DNA of 64,000 bases from Sinotaia quadrata (GCA_028829895.1 CM054182.1:9475001-9539000); one strand, 5' to 3'; positions 14,601-26,940 are shown, counted from the first letter of the stretch. Notes: a model not told the origin generated them from the sequence alone. Numbers and translations: made by a program.

Positions 14601-15360
14601 TATCAGAAATGTAATGTACCTGCAACCAGCCTGATTTACCATGCAATGATCAGGACAATGGTAGATAGAGACGGGTAAGGGTTGGGGCAGATACGTTTCC
14701 ATACCAAGGGCTACCACGAAAATAACACAATCCTAATAAAAGCTGAACTCAACTGACAACTACAGGAGTACAAAATAAAATAAAGAAAAGGATGGATGAA
14801 AAAGAACTGTAACCATGGTTACTTTACATAACAGATGCACGACACTGAGTGTTTCTGGATGAACGTATTGATATGACGTTATTTGAGCAGTATTTTGTAA
14901 CTGTTTGAAAACTAAAACACCCCCCTTTGGCCTAAACAAAAAACCGTTGATCAATAGATGGTTGCCGAGGCGAACGAATACTTAGTAAAAAAACAAAAAC
15001 AAGAGCGCGCAGAGAAAGTTAAACATATTGCAGATATATTATTCATTCTTCATCTAGCTAATAACAATACTGCACAATAACCTCAAACCGCGTTCAATTC
15101 AATGGTTCCAGATAACGGTAGTGTTTATTCACCTTAGCTCGTCTTGAAAGCTAATCGTTTCAGAGAAATATACATATCAACGATAGCTGTTGTTACTTGC
15201 TCACATCAATAAAGGGATGATCTTGGTCAGGAGCCGGACACAACATATCAACATCGAGTTTTATATAAATACTATAGAGGTGTCCAGAAACATATCTCTT
15301 CAGGGATGCGATATCCAGACACCGATCCAATAAAAAGCATGTACACTTAAGCCGGAGATA
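5680..15360. other. Unique-looking intron-like DNA, no gene recognised
   Basis: I see no convincing exon here. Small features are (GA)n at 7047 and 8549, (TG)n at about 13559, two 24-bp copies of gatccgagcaaacaaacaca near 11170-11214, three copies of gacattaaaagtg at 11758-11815, and two 31-bp copies of gtaagtttgctacaa near 11949-12005. The 9.25-9.48 kb segment is more GC-rich, carries a CRE octamer at 9339 and is open in several frames on both strands, but none looks like a family I know. Confidence 0.4.
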
Positions 15361-15363
15361 AAT

Positions 15364-15625
15364 ATGTAGTAACGAGAAAAGTGTTCTCAGAAGCGTGAGC
15401 AAAAACTGTACCACAGAAAAGTATGCTCACACAAATGTGAGGAAAACCTTTTGCAATGACAAAAATGTTCACACAAGGGTGAGCTAAACTTTTTTAGCAA
15501 TGAAAAGTACGTAACTTTAAGCATAAGCAAAATATCTCCATTGAAAAGCATGTTCACACAAGAAAACCGCGATAAAAAACCGGTTCCAATGAGGAGTATG
15601 TTCACATCAGCGTGAACAAAGCGTG
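15364..15625 (+). repeat. Degenerate tandem repeat around gttcacacaa
   Basis: The phrase caatgaaaagtatgttcaca followed by caagcgtgagc recurs about five times at roughly 55-bp spacing with many changes. Several copies place ttcaca near gtgagc or gtgaac, which can pair as short hairpins. Confidence 0.6.
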
Positions 15626-15629
15626 TTCC

Positions 15630-16492
15630 TAATTATAAGCGCTCCCAAACGAGACAGCGAAAGATTAAACTCTCAGACAAACTTCATAAAGTCACTGATG
15701 TGAACTGACCGCATGAGCTCTGGAGCAAGCCTGTTCAGTCGCGCAGCATTTGCTTCACAGGCAAGCAAGCACACAGCAGCACAAACCATCACATCTTCAT
15801 TTCCTTGTCGGGCACAGGCATCATCTTGTCCTACACATGACAATTTCCGTAACCTTAAATATTAAACAGCATGCCACAGCTAGACCGGAAGTTGCTAAAT
15901 ATATATTACACTTTTTATTTATTTATTTTGCTTCTTGTTGGATTTCATTACATTTACAGCTTATTAAAATTTTTAAAAAAACGAAATTACAAGCGCTAGT
16001 GAAAGTAAACCTGAGAAATCTGTTAAGAATAATTAATTCCTCTCCCATGAAATGACGATTCAACGGAATATTAACAGTGAGTTACAGAAAGCTAACAACA
16101 AGGACAACACACACTTTGACCCTTCTCAAAAGGCCGACTACGACTATAGATTCCATTTCGGAGTGCACCTCTTGCAGCCGTCTGAACAGTGAGTCAGCGT
16201 CCAAGAAAGATAATGTCTGAAGGCAATATTACGTCACTGTTCGATTCCGGTTGAAGGATCACGAGAAAACAGAAAGAAGGATTGTATCCGCTACAGCTCG
16301 CTTGTGTCACCTTCTGTCAGTCGGGTAAAATACACTCCACATGAAACGTGACCTCTGTGGTAGGAATCAAGCCATTCGAAGAGTGAAGATTGCTATAAAA
16401 CACAGCCCACTTCGTAGAGAGAGAGACGAGACGAGACGAGAGACGAGACCAAGAGTATACGTGTATGTAACGTCTTCTTATTCAGTGTCTGT

Positions 16493-16525
<33 letters not shown>

Positions 16526-18685
16526 CTTTTTTCATTAAGTCCGCTATTATATTTTAAAAGACAGACTTTTATGATCACTTTTATGTTAATATGATGACGA
16601 TGGTCGCTCGATTTCAGTTAGTGTGTCAATGTCGCCAGGCCAATAATCAACTATGGCAGAAAGGATTACTCCCTCCCTGGTCACGATTGCATGTGAGGTG
16701 TTTTTTTTTTATTCATTTGTTATGTCTAAGTTGTTGCTTTTTTTAAAATTACGATAGTACAAAACAGTATGAAATTACAATTGCTAGTCATCTACATTTG
16801 AAATCAAACATAGCCTTCATAAAACACGACTGTTTTCGTTGTTTCTATTTTTATTTTATCAAGTGCGAACGTCTCGTAGGAAAACGAGATTTTGATTAAA
16901 GATGGGTAACGTAATCATTAACTAACGCATGCACACTTAACGGCACTTACATAAAAAAAGCAATCAGATAAAGGGAAAAGTGGACAAGCAGATAGGGCGA
17001 TAGAAAAGAACAGAGAGAGAGAGAGAGAGAGATTGGAGAGGGGGTGTTGCTGAGAGGGGAGGTAAGAAACGGAAGACACACTACACGGCGAGGAAGAGCA
17101 GGTGACTGAAGACTAAGAGCATCGTGTGTAAGCGGATGAGAGACATAGCTAGCTCGACGTGGCATGGGACTATGAAAGGTAGAGGGTAGAAGAGCTGGGG
17201 GGAGGGGGGAGACCCAATGAAAAAGTGTGAAGATGTAGGGTCTCAGCGCATGCGCGAGCAAGCGTACGCTGTACAGTGTCGTGCGCGTAAGGTGTTCTTG
17301 TATGCACGATACCCATGAGCAGCACTTACACATTATCTGTAATTTATTAATTTTCGTGTGTGCAGTTAATATGTGCTGTATGTGTATAAGTGTGTGTGTG
17401 TGTGTGTGTGTGCAGTAAAGGGTCACTGTATAGCAGTAAACATGTAAGTATAGTGTATTTGTGTCTGTGTTCAAAAGTGAACTTGTGCACTATGTTGATA
17501 GTTCGATGTATGAGGTGCCAAAGTACTGAGTGCCTACAGACGTTTTAAACACAATATATCGTATGTATGTAACTGTACAATTTTCTGTGCAGTGTAAGTT
17601 CGGTTTGTGTGAAGTGCATATTAAATGAATAAACGCATCTTTTCTAGATTCCCCGACTTACAGTAAAAGTATGAAAATATAAAACTTCAATTAAAAAGCG
17701 CTCACATTAAACATAGAGTCTGTTTTTAGTTCATTGATATGTCCATTTATATCCCGCATTTTACTACATGGATTTGGCCATTTGCATTCCCAATCTACCG
17801 AAGGGTTCCTTCAAATGTGCATTCCAATATGACAGATGTAGCCCGACTATTCTTAAGCCAGTGCTCTTGATTTCTTCTATTAGGGCTGTTTTAGACTCAG
17901 CTCCACAAAGCGATAGTAACTATTCTGTACGGCACAGTAATATTGAAACACACGTTTTCATATTAAAAACCATTAGGATATAAACCACAGCAAAACATCC
18001 TTAAAATCAATCCAGCAGACTGAGAAAATAAGTCGAACACGAGAGAATAAGGACTCGCGCGCTGTCAGATGATAACCAGACAGACCACAACGGACATATA
18101 TCAATATTTCAGATATATCCAGACAGATCACAGACGACAATTATCACAGCGGACATATACCAACAAAATCTAGTTAAATATAAAACAAAACAAGGAACTG
18201 CCAGGAGTCTTCAAATCATCAAGCATCAGTCGCGTCATATACGATGGGACCTCCCCGTCCCTTCTGAGTTCACCTCTCCATTCCAGAGCTCCAAGTGACC
18301 CACTTTTTTTTTTTTAACTCACGTGATTTTCTTCTCTTCTGGTCCGTGTCGACATCACCCATGTGAAGCACTCTGTAGTGCAGACCGACTGCGGGACTGA
18401 TTTTTCAATTTTCTTTCTAAAAACGGAATTGAAAAGACGCTGCACGCGGCCTTCTTTCAAGATGTCTGGCAGAGCAAGAACTTATACAGGAAACGGCATG
18501 CATCATGGGTATTTTATTTTTAAGTCAAGTCTTTTGGCAGGAATTTTGTACGTAGGCGTTTTCTAACGATGATAATGCGCATTTATTTCTGCAGTTCTTA
18601 GAAATATACAAGAACACACAAATGCGAAAATTTCCGCAAATTGATTAGCTGCTTCTGTGTTTTTACTGAGCTCGACTTTATACTT
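15630..18685. other. No gene recognised; several microsatellites
   Basis: This stretch has (GT)n at about 16494 and 17391, (GA)n at about 17013 and short purine tracts. The 175-codon minus frame at 16947-17474 runs through the CA/GA microsatellites and low-complexity Ser/Pro sequence and is not called as a gene. Confidence 0.4.
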
Positions 18686-18690
18686 AACAA

Positions 18691-18770
18691 TTTACATTAC
18701 TAATCATTTACATTATTAAGCATTTACATTACTAATCATTTACATTACTAATCATTTACATTATTAAGCA
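18691..18770 (+). repeat. 16-bp tandem repeat, five units
   Basis: The unit tttacattactaatca alternates with tttacattattaagca. Confidence 0.85.
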
Positions 18771-19314
18771 TATATGTCCATACACTCATTATCCAGTAGC
18801 TTACTCCAGCCATATGTTAAACACAACTAAACAAAATTATTTAACTTCAGAGAAAGAATGTCCCTGAATTGTTGGGGCTGTCCAGAAATACCAAGCCTAG
18901 TTATACGGCAAGCATTCTGTCATTCAAACGTCGTAATTCTATTGGTGGAATAGTGGCCTACTATAAACTGAAAATTTCAACAGCTCGGAAAATTTGTACA
19001 AGACAGATGTCAAGTAGAGAATATAGACGGCAAAATCTAATGCAGGATAATCTTAAAACGACCATTATCACCCTGTGACGCTACGTACGGGAGTCACGCC
19101 CATTTCTAACTTTCGTAAAGGGAGGAAAATACTGTTCTGAAAGGGAAAGATAATTACAGTATGAAAAGAACAAGACCGCGATTATGTATGTTGCGTTAGT
19201 AAGATTACACCGCAAGTTGTTTAAAGTGACTGTCCAGAAAATGTTCCAACTAAAATGCCTTTAAGCTGACCTCGTGTGCCAAGCCCTAATGTCGTTTGCT
19301 TGCATCATATCTGT

Positions 19315-19402
19315 TGTTGATACTTATATTTCAGGTCAGTTATATTTGGCACGTGAGATGTTGATACTTATATTTCAGGTCAGTTATATCTGGCACGTGA
19401 GA
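19315..19402 (+). repeat. 44-bp tandem duplication
   Basis: Two adjacent 44-bp copies begin gttgatacttat at 19315 and 19359 and differ at one base that I can see (atttgg versus atctgg). A (CA)n tract follows at about 19421, then the 57-bp array. Confidence 0.85.
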
Positions 19403-19471
19403 TCAGTTTGTCAAGAATAACACACACACACACACACACACAATTGGTAGCCTAGACATAATTGTTACTAT

Positions 19472-21073
19472 CTCTCTGAGTTCAGGCAAATATTATGAGC
19501 TTACATTAACAATGTTCCTTTCGTTTATCTCTCTGAGTACAGGCAAATATTATGAGCTTACATTAACAATGTTCCTTTCGTTTATCTCTCTGAGTACAGG
19601 CAAATATTATGAGCTTACATTAACAATGTTCCTTTCGTTTATCTCTCTGAGTACAGGCAAATATTATGAGCTTACATTAACAATGTTCCTTTCGTTTATC
19701 TCTCTGAGTACAGGCAAATATTATGAGTTTACATTAACAATGTTCCTTTCGTTTATCTCTCTGAGTACAGGCAAATATTATGAGCTTACATTAACAATGT
19801 TCCTTTCGTTTATCTCTCTGAGTACAGGCAAATATTATGAGCTTACATTAACAATGTTCCTTTCGTTTATCTCTCTGAGTACAGGCAAATATTATGAGCT
19901 TACATTAACAATGTTCCTTTCGTTTATCTCTCTGAGTACAGGCAAATATTATGAGCTTACATTAACAATGTTCCTTTCGTTTATCTCTCTGAGTACAGGC
20001 AAATATTATGAGTTTACATTAACAATGTTCCTTTCGTTTATCTCTCTGAGTACAGGCAAATATTATGAGCTTACATTAACAATGTTCCTTTCGTTTATCT
20101 CTCTGAGTACAGGCAAATATTATGAGCTTACATTAACAATGTTCCTTTCGTTTATCTCTCTGAGTACAGGCAAATATTATGAGCTTACATTAACAATGTT
20201 CCTTTCGTTTATCTCTCTGAGTACAGGCAAATATTATGAGCTTACATTAACAATGTTCCTTTCGTTTATCTCTCTGAGTACAGGCAAATATTATGAGCTT
20301 ACATTAACAATGTTCCTTTCGTTTATCTCTCTGAGTACAGGCAAATATTATGAGCTTACATTAACAATGTTCCTTTCGTTTATCTCTCTGAGTACAGGCA
20401 AATATTATGAGTTTACATTAACAATGTTCCTTTCGTTTATCTCTCTGAGTACAGGCAAATATTATGAGCTTACATTAACAATGTTCCTTTCGTTTATCTC
20501 TCTGAGTACAGGCAAATATTATGAGCTTACATTAACAATGTTCCTTTCGTTTATCTCTCTGAGTACAGGCAAATATTATGAGCTTACATTAACAATGTTC
20601 CTTTCGTTTATCTCTCTGAGTACAGGCAAATATTATGAGCTTACATTAACAATGTTCCTTTCGTTTATCTCTCTGAGTACAGGCAAATATTATGAGTTTA
20701 CATTAACAATGTTCCTTTCGTTTATCTCTCTGAGTACAGGCAAATATTATGAGCTTACATTAACAATGTTCCTTTCGTTTATCTCTCTGAGTACAGGCAA
20801 ATATTATGAGCTTACATTAACAATGTTCCTTTCGTTTATCTCTCTGAGTACAGGCAAATATTATGAGCTTACATTAACAATGTTCCTTTCGTTTATCTCT
20901 CTGAGTACAGGCAAATATTATGAGCTTACATTAACAATGTTCCTTTCGTTTATCTCTCTGAGTACAGGCAAATATTATGAGCTTACATTAACAATGTTCC
21001 TTTCGTTTATCTCTCTGAGTACAGGCAAATATTATGAGTTTACATTAACAATGTTCCTTTCGTTTATCTCTCT
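19472..21073 (+). repeat. 57-bp minisatellite, about 28 near-identical units
   Basis: Full units start at 19512 and recur every 57 bp until 21051, preceded by a partial unit from 19472 (which has gagttcagg instead of gagtacagg) and followed by a truncated one ending at 21073. The only internal variation I see is one C/T site (gagctt or gagttt); the T form is in units 4, 9, 16, 21 and 27. Because 57 is divisible by 3 and one frame has no stop, the array reads as a 19-residue peptide repeat (MFLSFISLSTGKYYELTLT); I regard this as incidental. Each unit contains attaac, a pyrimidine-rich stretch and ctgagtacag|g, the layout of a branch point and 3' splice site. The high identity points to recent expansion or strong homogenisation. 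Confidence 0.95.
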
Positions 21074-21408
21074 TGTCTTGTTTAGATATTGTGACCCTTT
21101 AACCCATAGGTGTAAAGTGATCTATGTGGCAGTCGGGAATCGGAGTCGTCTTACATGGGTCCGCAAAAATATCCAAATTCCGACTCCAAATTTTACAAGT
21201 CTCAGATCCAGATCCATGCTGGGGGTGGGGTGTGGAAGTAATAATTAAACATTTCAAATCACATAACATGGTAGCTGTTTATTATTAATTTATTAATTAT
21301 AAGCAACAGAAGTAAAAAGTACTTTGTGAAGTTATTGAATTAGTGTGCTAAAAAGAAAACAAAAAATATTCTGCAGCAAAACTTAGAAATCTTATACGGA
21401 TATATAAC

Positions 21409-21736
21409 ATGGCCTTGACCCCGGGACAAGACTTCGGCAAAGAATACGCTATCATTATCTCAGACTCTGCCACATTTCCCTTGACCTCTAGAGTTCAGCC
21501 AGCCACACACAAGGTGCTCGGATATGAAGCTGTCAGAACTCAATGCTACACAGAGAAAGTCGTCCGCTGCATAATGACACCCATTGGGCTGGTATATATA
21601 CGTGGACCCCATAGTTCGAGACCTAATGACAGAAGAAGAGCAAATTAAAGCTAAAGGTACCTTGTGGGAATCAGCCATTCGTATGAAAGGTGTACGGGAG
21701 GGCGATAGCTGGATTCTACATGACAGCATTCAATGA
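21409..21736 (+). pseudogene. Coding-like fragments in two frames inside the hAT-like element
   Basis: An ATG frame from 21409 (MALTPGQDFGKEYAIIISD) runs to 21648. A second frame, 21578-21736, reads HPLGWYIYVDPIVRDL, continues MTEEEQIKAKGTLWESA, and ends EGDSWILHDSIQ. The two overlap with a one-base phase difference, as expected if one ancestral reading frame suffered a frameshift, though independent chance frames are possible. I do not recognise the protein and it lacks the hAT dimerisation motif. The minus strand is also open over part of this span. Confidence 0.2.
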
Positions 21737-21902
21737 CCTTCGTAACCATGGAGATGAAGAATTTGAAAATACGACAAGCAGGATTGGTCAAAACAGCGGC
21801 GCTTAAATTAGGAAAGTTTCGGAGAAAGAGAAACTCCACCATATCTAACTAACTAAATTAAAGATAGACTGAAAGAATGAAATCAATGAAAAAGAAAGTC
21901 GT

Positions 21903-22098
21903 TTATTTACACGTAAACCATACTAATACATACAACTCCATACAGGTAATTTTATTTACACGTAAACCATACTAATACATATAACTCCATACAGGTAATT
22001 TTATTTACACGTAAACCATACTAATACATACAACTCCATACAGGTAATTTTATTTACACGTAAACCATACTAATACATATAACTCCATACAGGTAATT
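21903..22098 (+). repeat. 49-bp tandem repeat, four units
   Basis: Units start at 21903, 21952, 22001 and 22050. They are almost identical, with an alternating base (CATACAAC in units 1 and 3, CATATAAC in 2 and 4). That implies a 98-bp dimer duplicated after the first doubling. The array is inside the hAT-like element. Confidence 0.9.
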
Positions 22099-22431
22099 TT
22101 ATGCCAAACTGCATTTGCAATCGAGTCGAGAGTCAAAATTCTAAAAGTGAAGGAGTCGAAGTAGAGTCGGAGATGTATCAGCCGACTCCGCAACCCTGGT
22201 TTAAAGCTACATTTGAAAAAAATATAAATAACTGCAATGGAAATAACTTCTTAATGACTCTTTTTATTTACTGTTTTGTAATCTTGCTCGTCGAGCCCAA
22301 ACTGATAGCAATATGTGAATTGGTGTTCTGTTCCGAAAGTGTTAAGGGCAAGACAAAATGGGAACGGTTCAGCATGTTTTGAGAGTGAATGGCGCTTGGC
22401 ACTCGTGTGCGTTCGTGTGTGTGTGCGTTCG

Positions 22432-22479
22432 TGTGTGTGTGTGTGTGTGCGCGAAAGAGAGAGAGAGAGAGAGAGAGTT
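22432..22479 (+). repeat. Compound (GT)n-(GA)n microsatellite
   Basis: A gt run is followed by gcgaaa and a ga run. Confidence 0.9.
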
Positions 22480-22489
22480 ACTTAGAAAT

Positions 22490-23720
22490 AGTACTTTATT
22501 AAAATTAGACCAGGCAGTTATCGGGCTAGAGACAGGTACGAATTGCAAACTAATTACTAATGAGAAGAGATTATTTTTTTTTTTTTTACTTTTACAGTCA
22601 ACCCTAGAAAATCCCGCACGCAATTTGCAAGTAGAAAAATGTAATTTGCGAAAACAGAAAATAACAAGCAGTCTACCATAAGGCGATATTGTTTTCACAA
22701 AAGTCGTGATTTTCCCATTACTTTTATTTTTTTAAAAATAATTTAATTTAATTACTGGCAATCAATATGACTAGGTTTTGGTTAGTTAAAGTTGCTGTAG
22801 ACGAGAACAAAGAATTAGAATAAGAACTATAATGCCTGTCACGCGTGGTCAAAAGGCATGCATTTTTCAAGGCATATTCATGGTATTGCCAAACTGCCGA
22901 TCTGTACTGAAGTAACTCAACAATATTCGGATCAGTTCGGATTTAGAAGAGTCAATTGCATTCAGCAGCAAGCACCCTATCCGAGACATTAATGGCCGAC
23001 GTGGAATCATGTGTTGTGGTTAGTTTCCCAATGCTTTGTTTTCGGTTTGTTCCTTTCCAATTTTGATTTGTTTAAATCTTCAGTGTCTTTTACTCTTCAC
23101 CCACTTTTACAGCTAGTTAAAAAATCTAAATAATTAAAATCTTCAACAAATTAACTGACACTGAAGCAACCAAATACATTCTCTTTCCCCCCCCTTTTTT
23201 TTTTTAAAAAAAAGATTATACTGTAACCAGTTGCGTGGAACAATCTTTGCCCAGCAAAGTGAAGAGTGTGAAGGAGCGGACAGATCTATTGTTACCGGAA
23301 TGAGTTGAGGGTGTTGAGCAGAAATTAACTCTTTGAATGCAAATATAAATACTAAAGCAAGGTGGCAGTAGATGATTCGTAGGACAGGTATATTTTATTT
23401 TAATATAAAACAGAAGTAATAAAGCTGAAGTATTCCTTATTATTACGACAAATATGTACTCAGTTTTCAATTTGTTTAGCTGAACGTCTTATTATATATT
23501 TTATGTTAATAGTTGTCGTCGTCGCCCCCCCCCCCAACCAAAACAAAAACATTTATAAACAAGAAAGTCGTTAAAGTAAGTGCTCTTTTGAAGTGGTGCC
23601 AGAGTGGTTCTAACAGTCTTCTAAAAGTACGAGAACGCCATTTTGTTTTCTTAGCATGCATAACTAATTAACTAATCAAAGATATTTTACAAGATTACTG
23701 ATACATCGCGACTGGATATC
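22490..23720. other. No gene recognised
   Basis: This is AT-rich sequence with several homopolymer tracts (T at 22570, C and T near 23190, C at 23525). I see no exon with credible splice sites. Confidence 0.4.
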
Positions 23721-23726
23721 GAACGC

Positions 23727-24077
23727 ACACCACCACACACCACACCACACACACCACACACACCACACCACACACACACACCACACACCACACCACACAC
23801 CACACCACACACACCACACCACACACACACACCACACACACACCACACACACCACACACACACCACCACCACACACACCACCACCACACACACACACCAC
23901 CACACACACACACCACACACACACACACCACACACACACCACCACACACACACCACCACACACACACCACGCACACACACACCACGCACACACACCACAC
24001 ACACACACCACACACACACCACCACACACACACACCACACACACACCACCACACACACACCACCACACACACACACA
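23727..24077 (+). repeat. Compound CA/CCA simple repeat, about 350 bp
   Basis: The tract mixes cacaca and caccac words irregularly without a fixed period, as produced by repeated slippage of a (CA)n(CCA)n seed. The minus strand is open in three frames here and would encode Cys/Val/Trp/Gly runs, an artefact of the repeat. Confidence 0.95.
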
Positions 24078-25054
24078 AAAACTGCAACGGCATCAACAAC
24101 AAAGAAACATCGAATTAGAAAATCAGACAAAATTTGGGCTTTTTTTTTAAATTTTAAAGAACAAAAATAGAAACGTCCACTTAAAATATGGGACAAAAGT
24201 TGTTTATCCCCCTTTACGCTCCATTTTCACCTCCTGGTCGTTAAAACCACCCCGTACTCTGCGCGCATAGGACCAGAGGGAAATTGACAAATGACACGTC
24301 ACGGCTCTAGACATCAGGGAGCGTTACCAGGCACAAATCGTTACAAACTGACATCGCTTCTGTTCTCTCCTTTCTGTCAACTCAGACTGTTTGGACTGTA
24401 TCGCCTCTTGGTGGAGGGTGAAAGGTTAAAGTAATAGAGAATTTTTCTCCCCAAACATGTTATCCACCATCACCCCTCCAAGTCCCACTCAAAACACGCA
24501 AGTCTTTGTTGTCGACAGGAGCGCAAGAACAAGTTGAAAAGTTGTATCGCATATTACGCGCGTTTCAATAATGGGAAAAAAAGGTATCCTTACTGGCAAA
24601 AATAAAAATTATAACAAGAAAAAGTCATATTCTAACCTGCTTCCGGGGAATACTAAAATGAAAGGTGGAGCAGGAGGAGATTTAAAAAAATAAGAACTAA
24701 GTAGTAATAAATTTAGCGATTAAAAATATTTTTTAGGGTACAGTTGAGTTTATAATGAGTTGACAAGGGACATAACTGCATACGATGGTGTCACCAAACT
24801 TTTGACTTGTTCATAAACATGACATGTTCATTTGATTGTGATTGTCTATCTGAAGGGGTGTTCTGGATTTAACTTTTTCTGAAAGTTCTGGCACTATCCA
24901 TACTAACAGGTTCTACAAGTATTTGTAAAATCTGAAACTAAGTCAACCTCCAGTTATATTCCGTCAAAGTCAAAGCTATTTTATAAATATATATACACAA
25001 GTACATTTTTATACAATATAAACTTAGAGGTCAGCTACTGGCAAAGCATTAACT

Positions 25055-25257
25055 GAATAAAGCAAGGAGGGCGGTTGAGGGTGTACGGCTGAACGCCGCC
25101 AACCTTTTTCACACCCTTCCGCCAGCCCTCCCGCCTCCACCTCGAACACAAGTGTGAGGCCCCACTGGGGCTCTCCAGATCAGATAACGTCTGATGACGA
25201 GATGATCAGCGCAAACTCCAGTGGTGACGTAAGACTGCTATCGAAACACACACACTA
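25055..25257 (+). repeat. Dispersed repeat, copy A (about 200 bp)
   Basis: The segment runs from ggagggcggttgaggg through ctttttcac, cttccgccag, ccctcccgcc, ccagatcagataacgtct, gatgatca and ctccagtggtgacgt to a terminal acacacac. It matches, in opposite orientation and with moderate divergence, the segment at 30793-31005. The end in a short (CA)n suggests a non-LTR-type or SINE-like tail, but I cannot place the family. Confidence 0.7.
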
Positions 25258-25280
25258 AAATTCAAAATGCTGTATAGAAC

Positions 25281-25400
25281 AAAATTAACAACAATAATTA
25301 CAGTATAATCATAACAATACAATTACAATATTTTACACACAAAATTAACAACAATAATTACAGTATAATCATAACAATACAATTACAATATTTTATACAC
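25281..25400 (+). repeat. 60-bp tandem duplication
   Basis: Two adjacent 60-bp copies start aaaattaacaacaataatta at 25281 and 25341 and are nearly identical. They lie just after dispersed repeat copy A. Confidence 0.9.
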
Positions 25401-25409
25401 CTATTGGTA

Positions 25410-26935
25410 ATCTAAACGGTCATCTTATCTATATCAAGTAATGCTAAAATACGTGTTTGGTGTTTAGAGAGAGACAAATTGAGTGTTTATATTTAATTGG
25501 GTACCTCTTTATATTCTACTCCCCCCCTCACACACACTTATATTTATAACTTACTGATTAAGTTTTTATATTTTCATAATGGAATACATTTTAATGGTGT
25601 TGACTAATTGCTGAGCGCAGCATTAATTATATTTCCTATGAAGCAAATTGTTGTCTCTGAAAAAGGCAGAGTTATGTCAACTATACGTTCCTCCAAAACA
25701 GTTCTATAAATGGAATGAGTCCAACGATATTTTTAACTAGGAAAAAAATTGTGACATTTATTAGATTCCATGTCAATATTTCGTATGACTATATTGAGGA
25801 GAATCACAAAACGTTTTCTTTAAAAAGGACAGAAGTGATTTTTTTATTTTTAGTTGGGGATTTGCTAGTACTGGACGCTATGTTTCTTGGGCCTGTTGGT
25901 TCCAAGTTTGGTGCACATTTGATTGGTTAAAAATGGCCTAGGATTAATCTTATCTAATGCAAACTTTGGACAGGAGAAAAAGGGTCTACGGTCAGTCTTT
26001 TCTGATTGGCGATAAAATCAGCACTATTTTCATTCATTGCACACTGGAAGTTTAGCGACACCGAGTCTCGGCCAATTTCGGCTACTATATTATGGACAGA
26101 CGGCACGGACAATGTCCCAAAAATATATTTTAGAAAATTAAGAACGTTTAAAAATAAATACGACAGTCATTCACGACATGCAGTTACATCAAACAGTTTA
26201 AGAGATCTTTTTTTTTTTTTAATCACAAAGCACAAAGACAAATTACACATCAAGTGTAATTTTCAAACTTAGTGTAGAAAAATATTTATCCTATATCAAC
26301 AGTGGACTATATGTATAGAATGACGGACAGACAGACACACACACATACACTATGGAAGGGATTCGGAATGGGTAAAGAGCTGAAAAGACATGACACGTGA
26401 GCTGACCTTTAAAATGGTCAGGTTCCCTGTCACAAGAGAACGCAGGTGCGAGCTGATTATAAATCATTATTCTCATGCAAACTGCGCATTGCTAAGGGAA
26501 AAGGCAACAGCTTTGCCGATCATTAATCACGTGGTGCGTATTAAAGCGAGCAGATAACTCGCGAACTTTACTACCGGCCCTTATTCTTTAAGCGGGTGAG
26601 CGGATGGCAATTAGTGGAGGAGGCAGAAGACATGTTTTATTGGGGAGGGAGGCGACAGATATAACCAGACTACTGGAAGTTCTCACTAAACCAGCACACT
26701 TCTTAATTCTAGCTAAAGTTGTCAGGAATTTGTGAACAACTGAAACTGAGAAGGTCAATTTTTATTTTACGAAGCTAGTAATCCTGAATTGCGCAACAGT
26801 CTTGGCTCATGCCACACCAGTCATTTACGAACAAAACAAAAAAGAGTAGCTTCTTCCAAAACGATCCATTTCTGATCAGAAATCAAAGAGCAGCCGGAAA
26901 TTTCAATATGCAGTTATGCCTATTCACTGGAGACT
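25410..26935. other. No gene recognised
   Basis: I see short open frames only, none with credible splice sites or a known motif. Confidence 0.4.
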
Positions 26936-26940
26936 TTGCA

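Larger units (their letters stand above)
21130..22198. mobile_element. hAT-like non-autonomous DNA element
   Basis: The right end, read inward on the minus strand, begins CAGGGTTGCGGAGTCGG, which resembles hAT-type terminal repeats. The left end begins CAGTCGGGAATCGGAGTCG. Both ends carry CGGAGTCG (21141-21148; reverse complement at 22183-22190) followed by further GGAGTC/GACTCC repeats, forming an inverted arrangement about 1.07 kb apart. The interior holds coding-like fragments (21409-21736) and four 49-bp tandem units (21903-22098). The adjacent 8-mers (ctatgtgg and gtttaaag) do not match, so I see no target-site duplication; the left end may be decayed or rearranged by the neighbouring minisatellite. 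No transposase is present. Confidence 0.5.

Noticed and set aside
16947..17474. 175-codon minus-strand frame
   Set aside because: It consists of translated GT and GA microsatellites joined by low-complexity Ser/Pro/His sequence.
19512..21248. 578-codon open frame encoding a 19-residue repeat protein
   Set aside because: The frame is open because a 57-bp satellite is divisible by three and lacks a stop in that frame. It ends in unrelated sequence shortly after the array, and there is no splice or start evidence.
23676..24196. Three long minus-strand frames rich in Cys, Val, Trp and Gly
   Set aside because: They are translations of the CA/CCA simple repeat.
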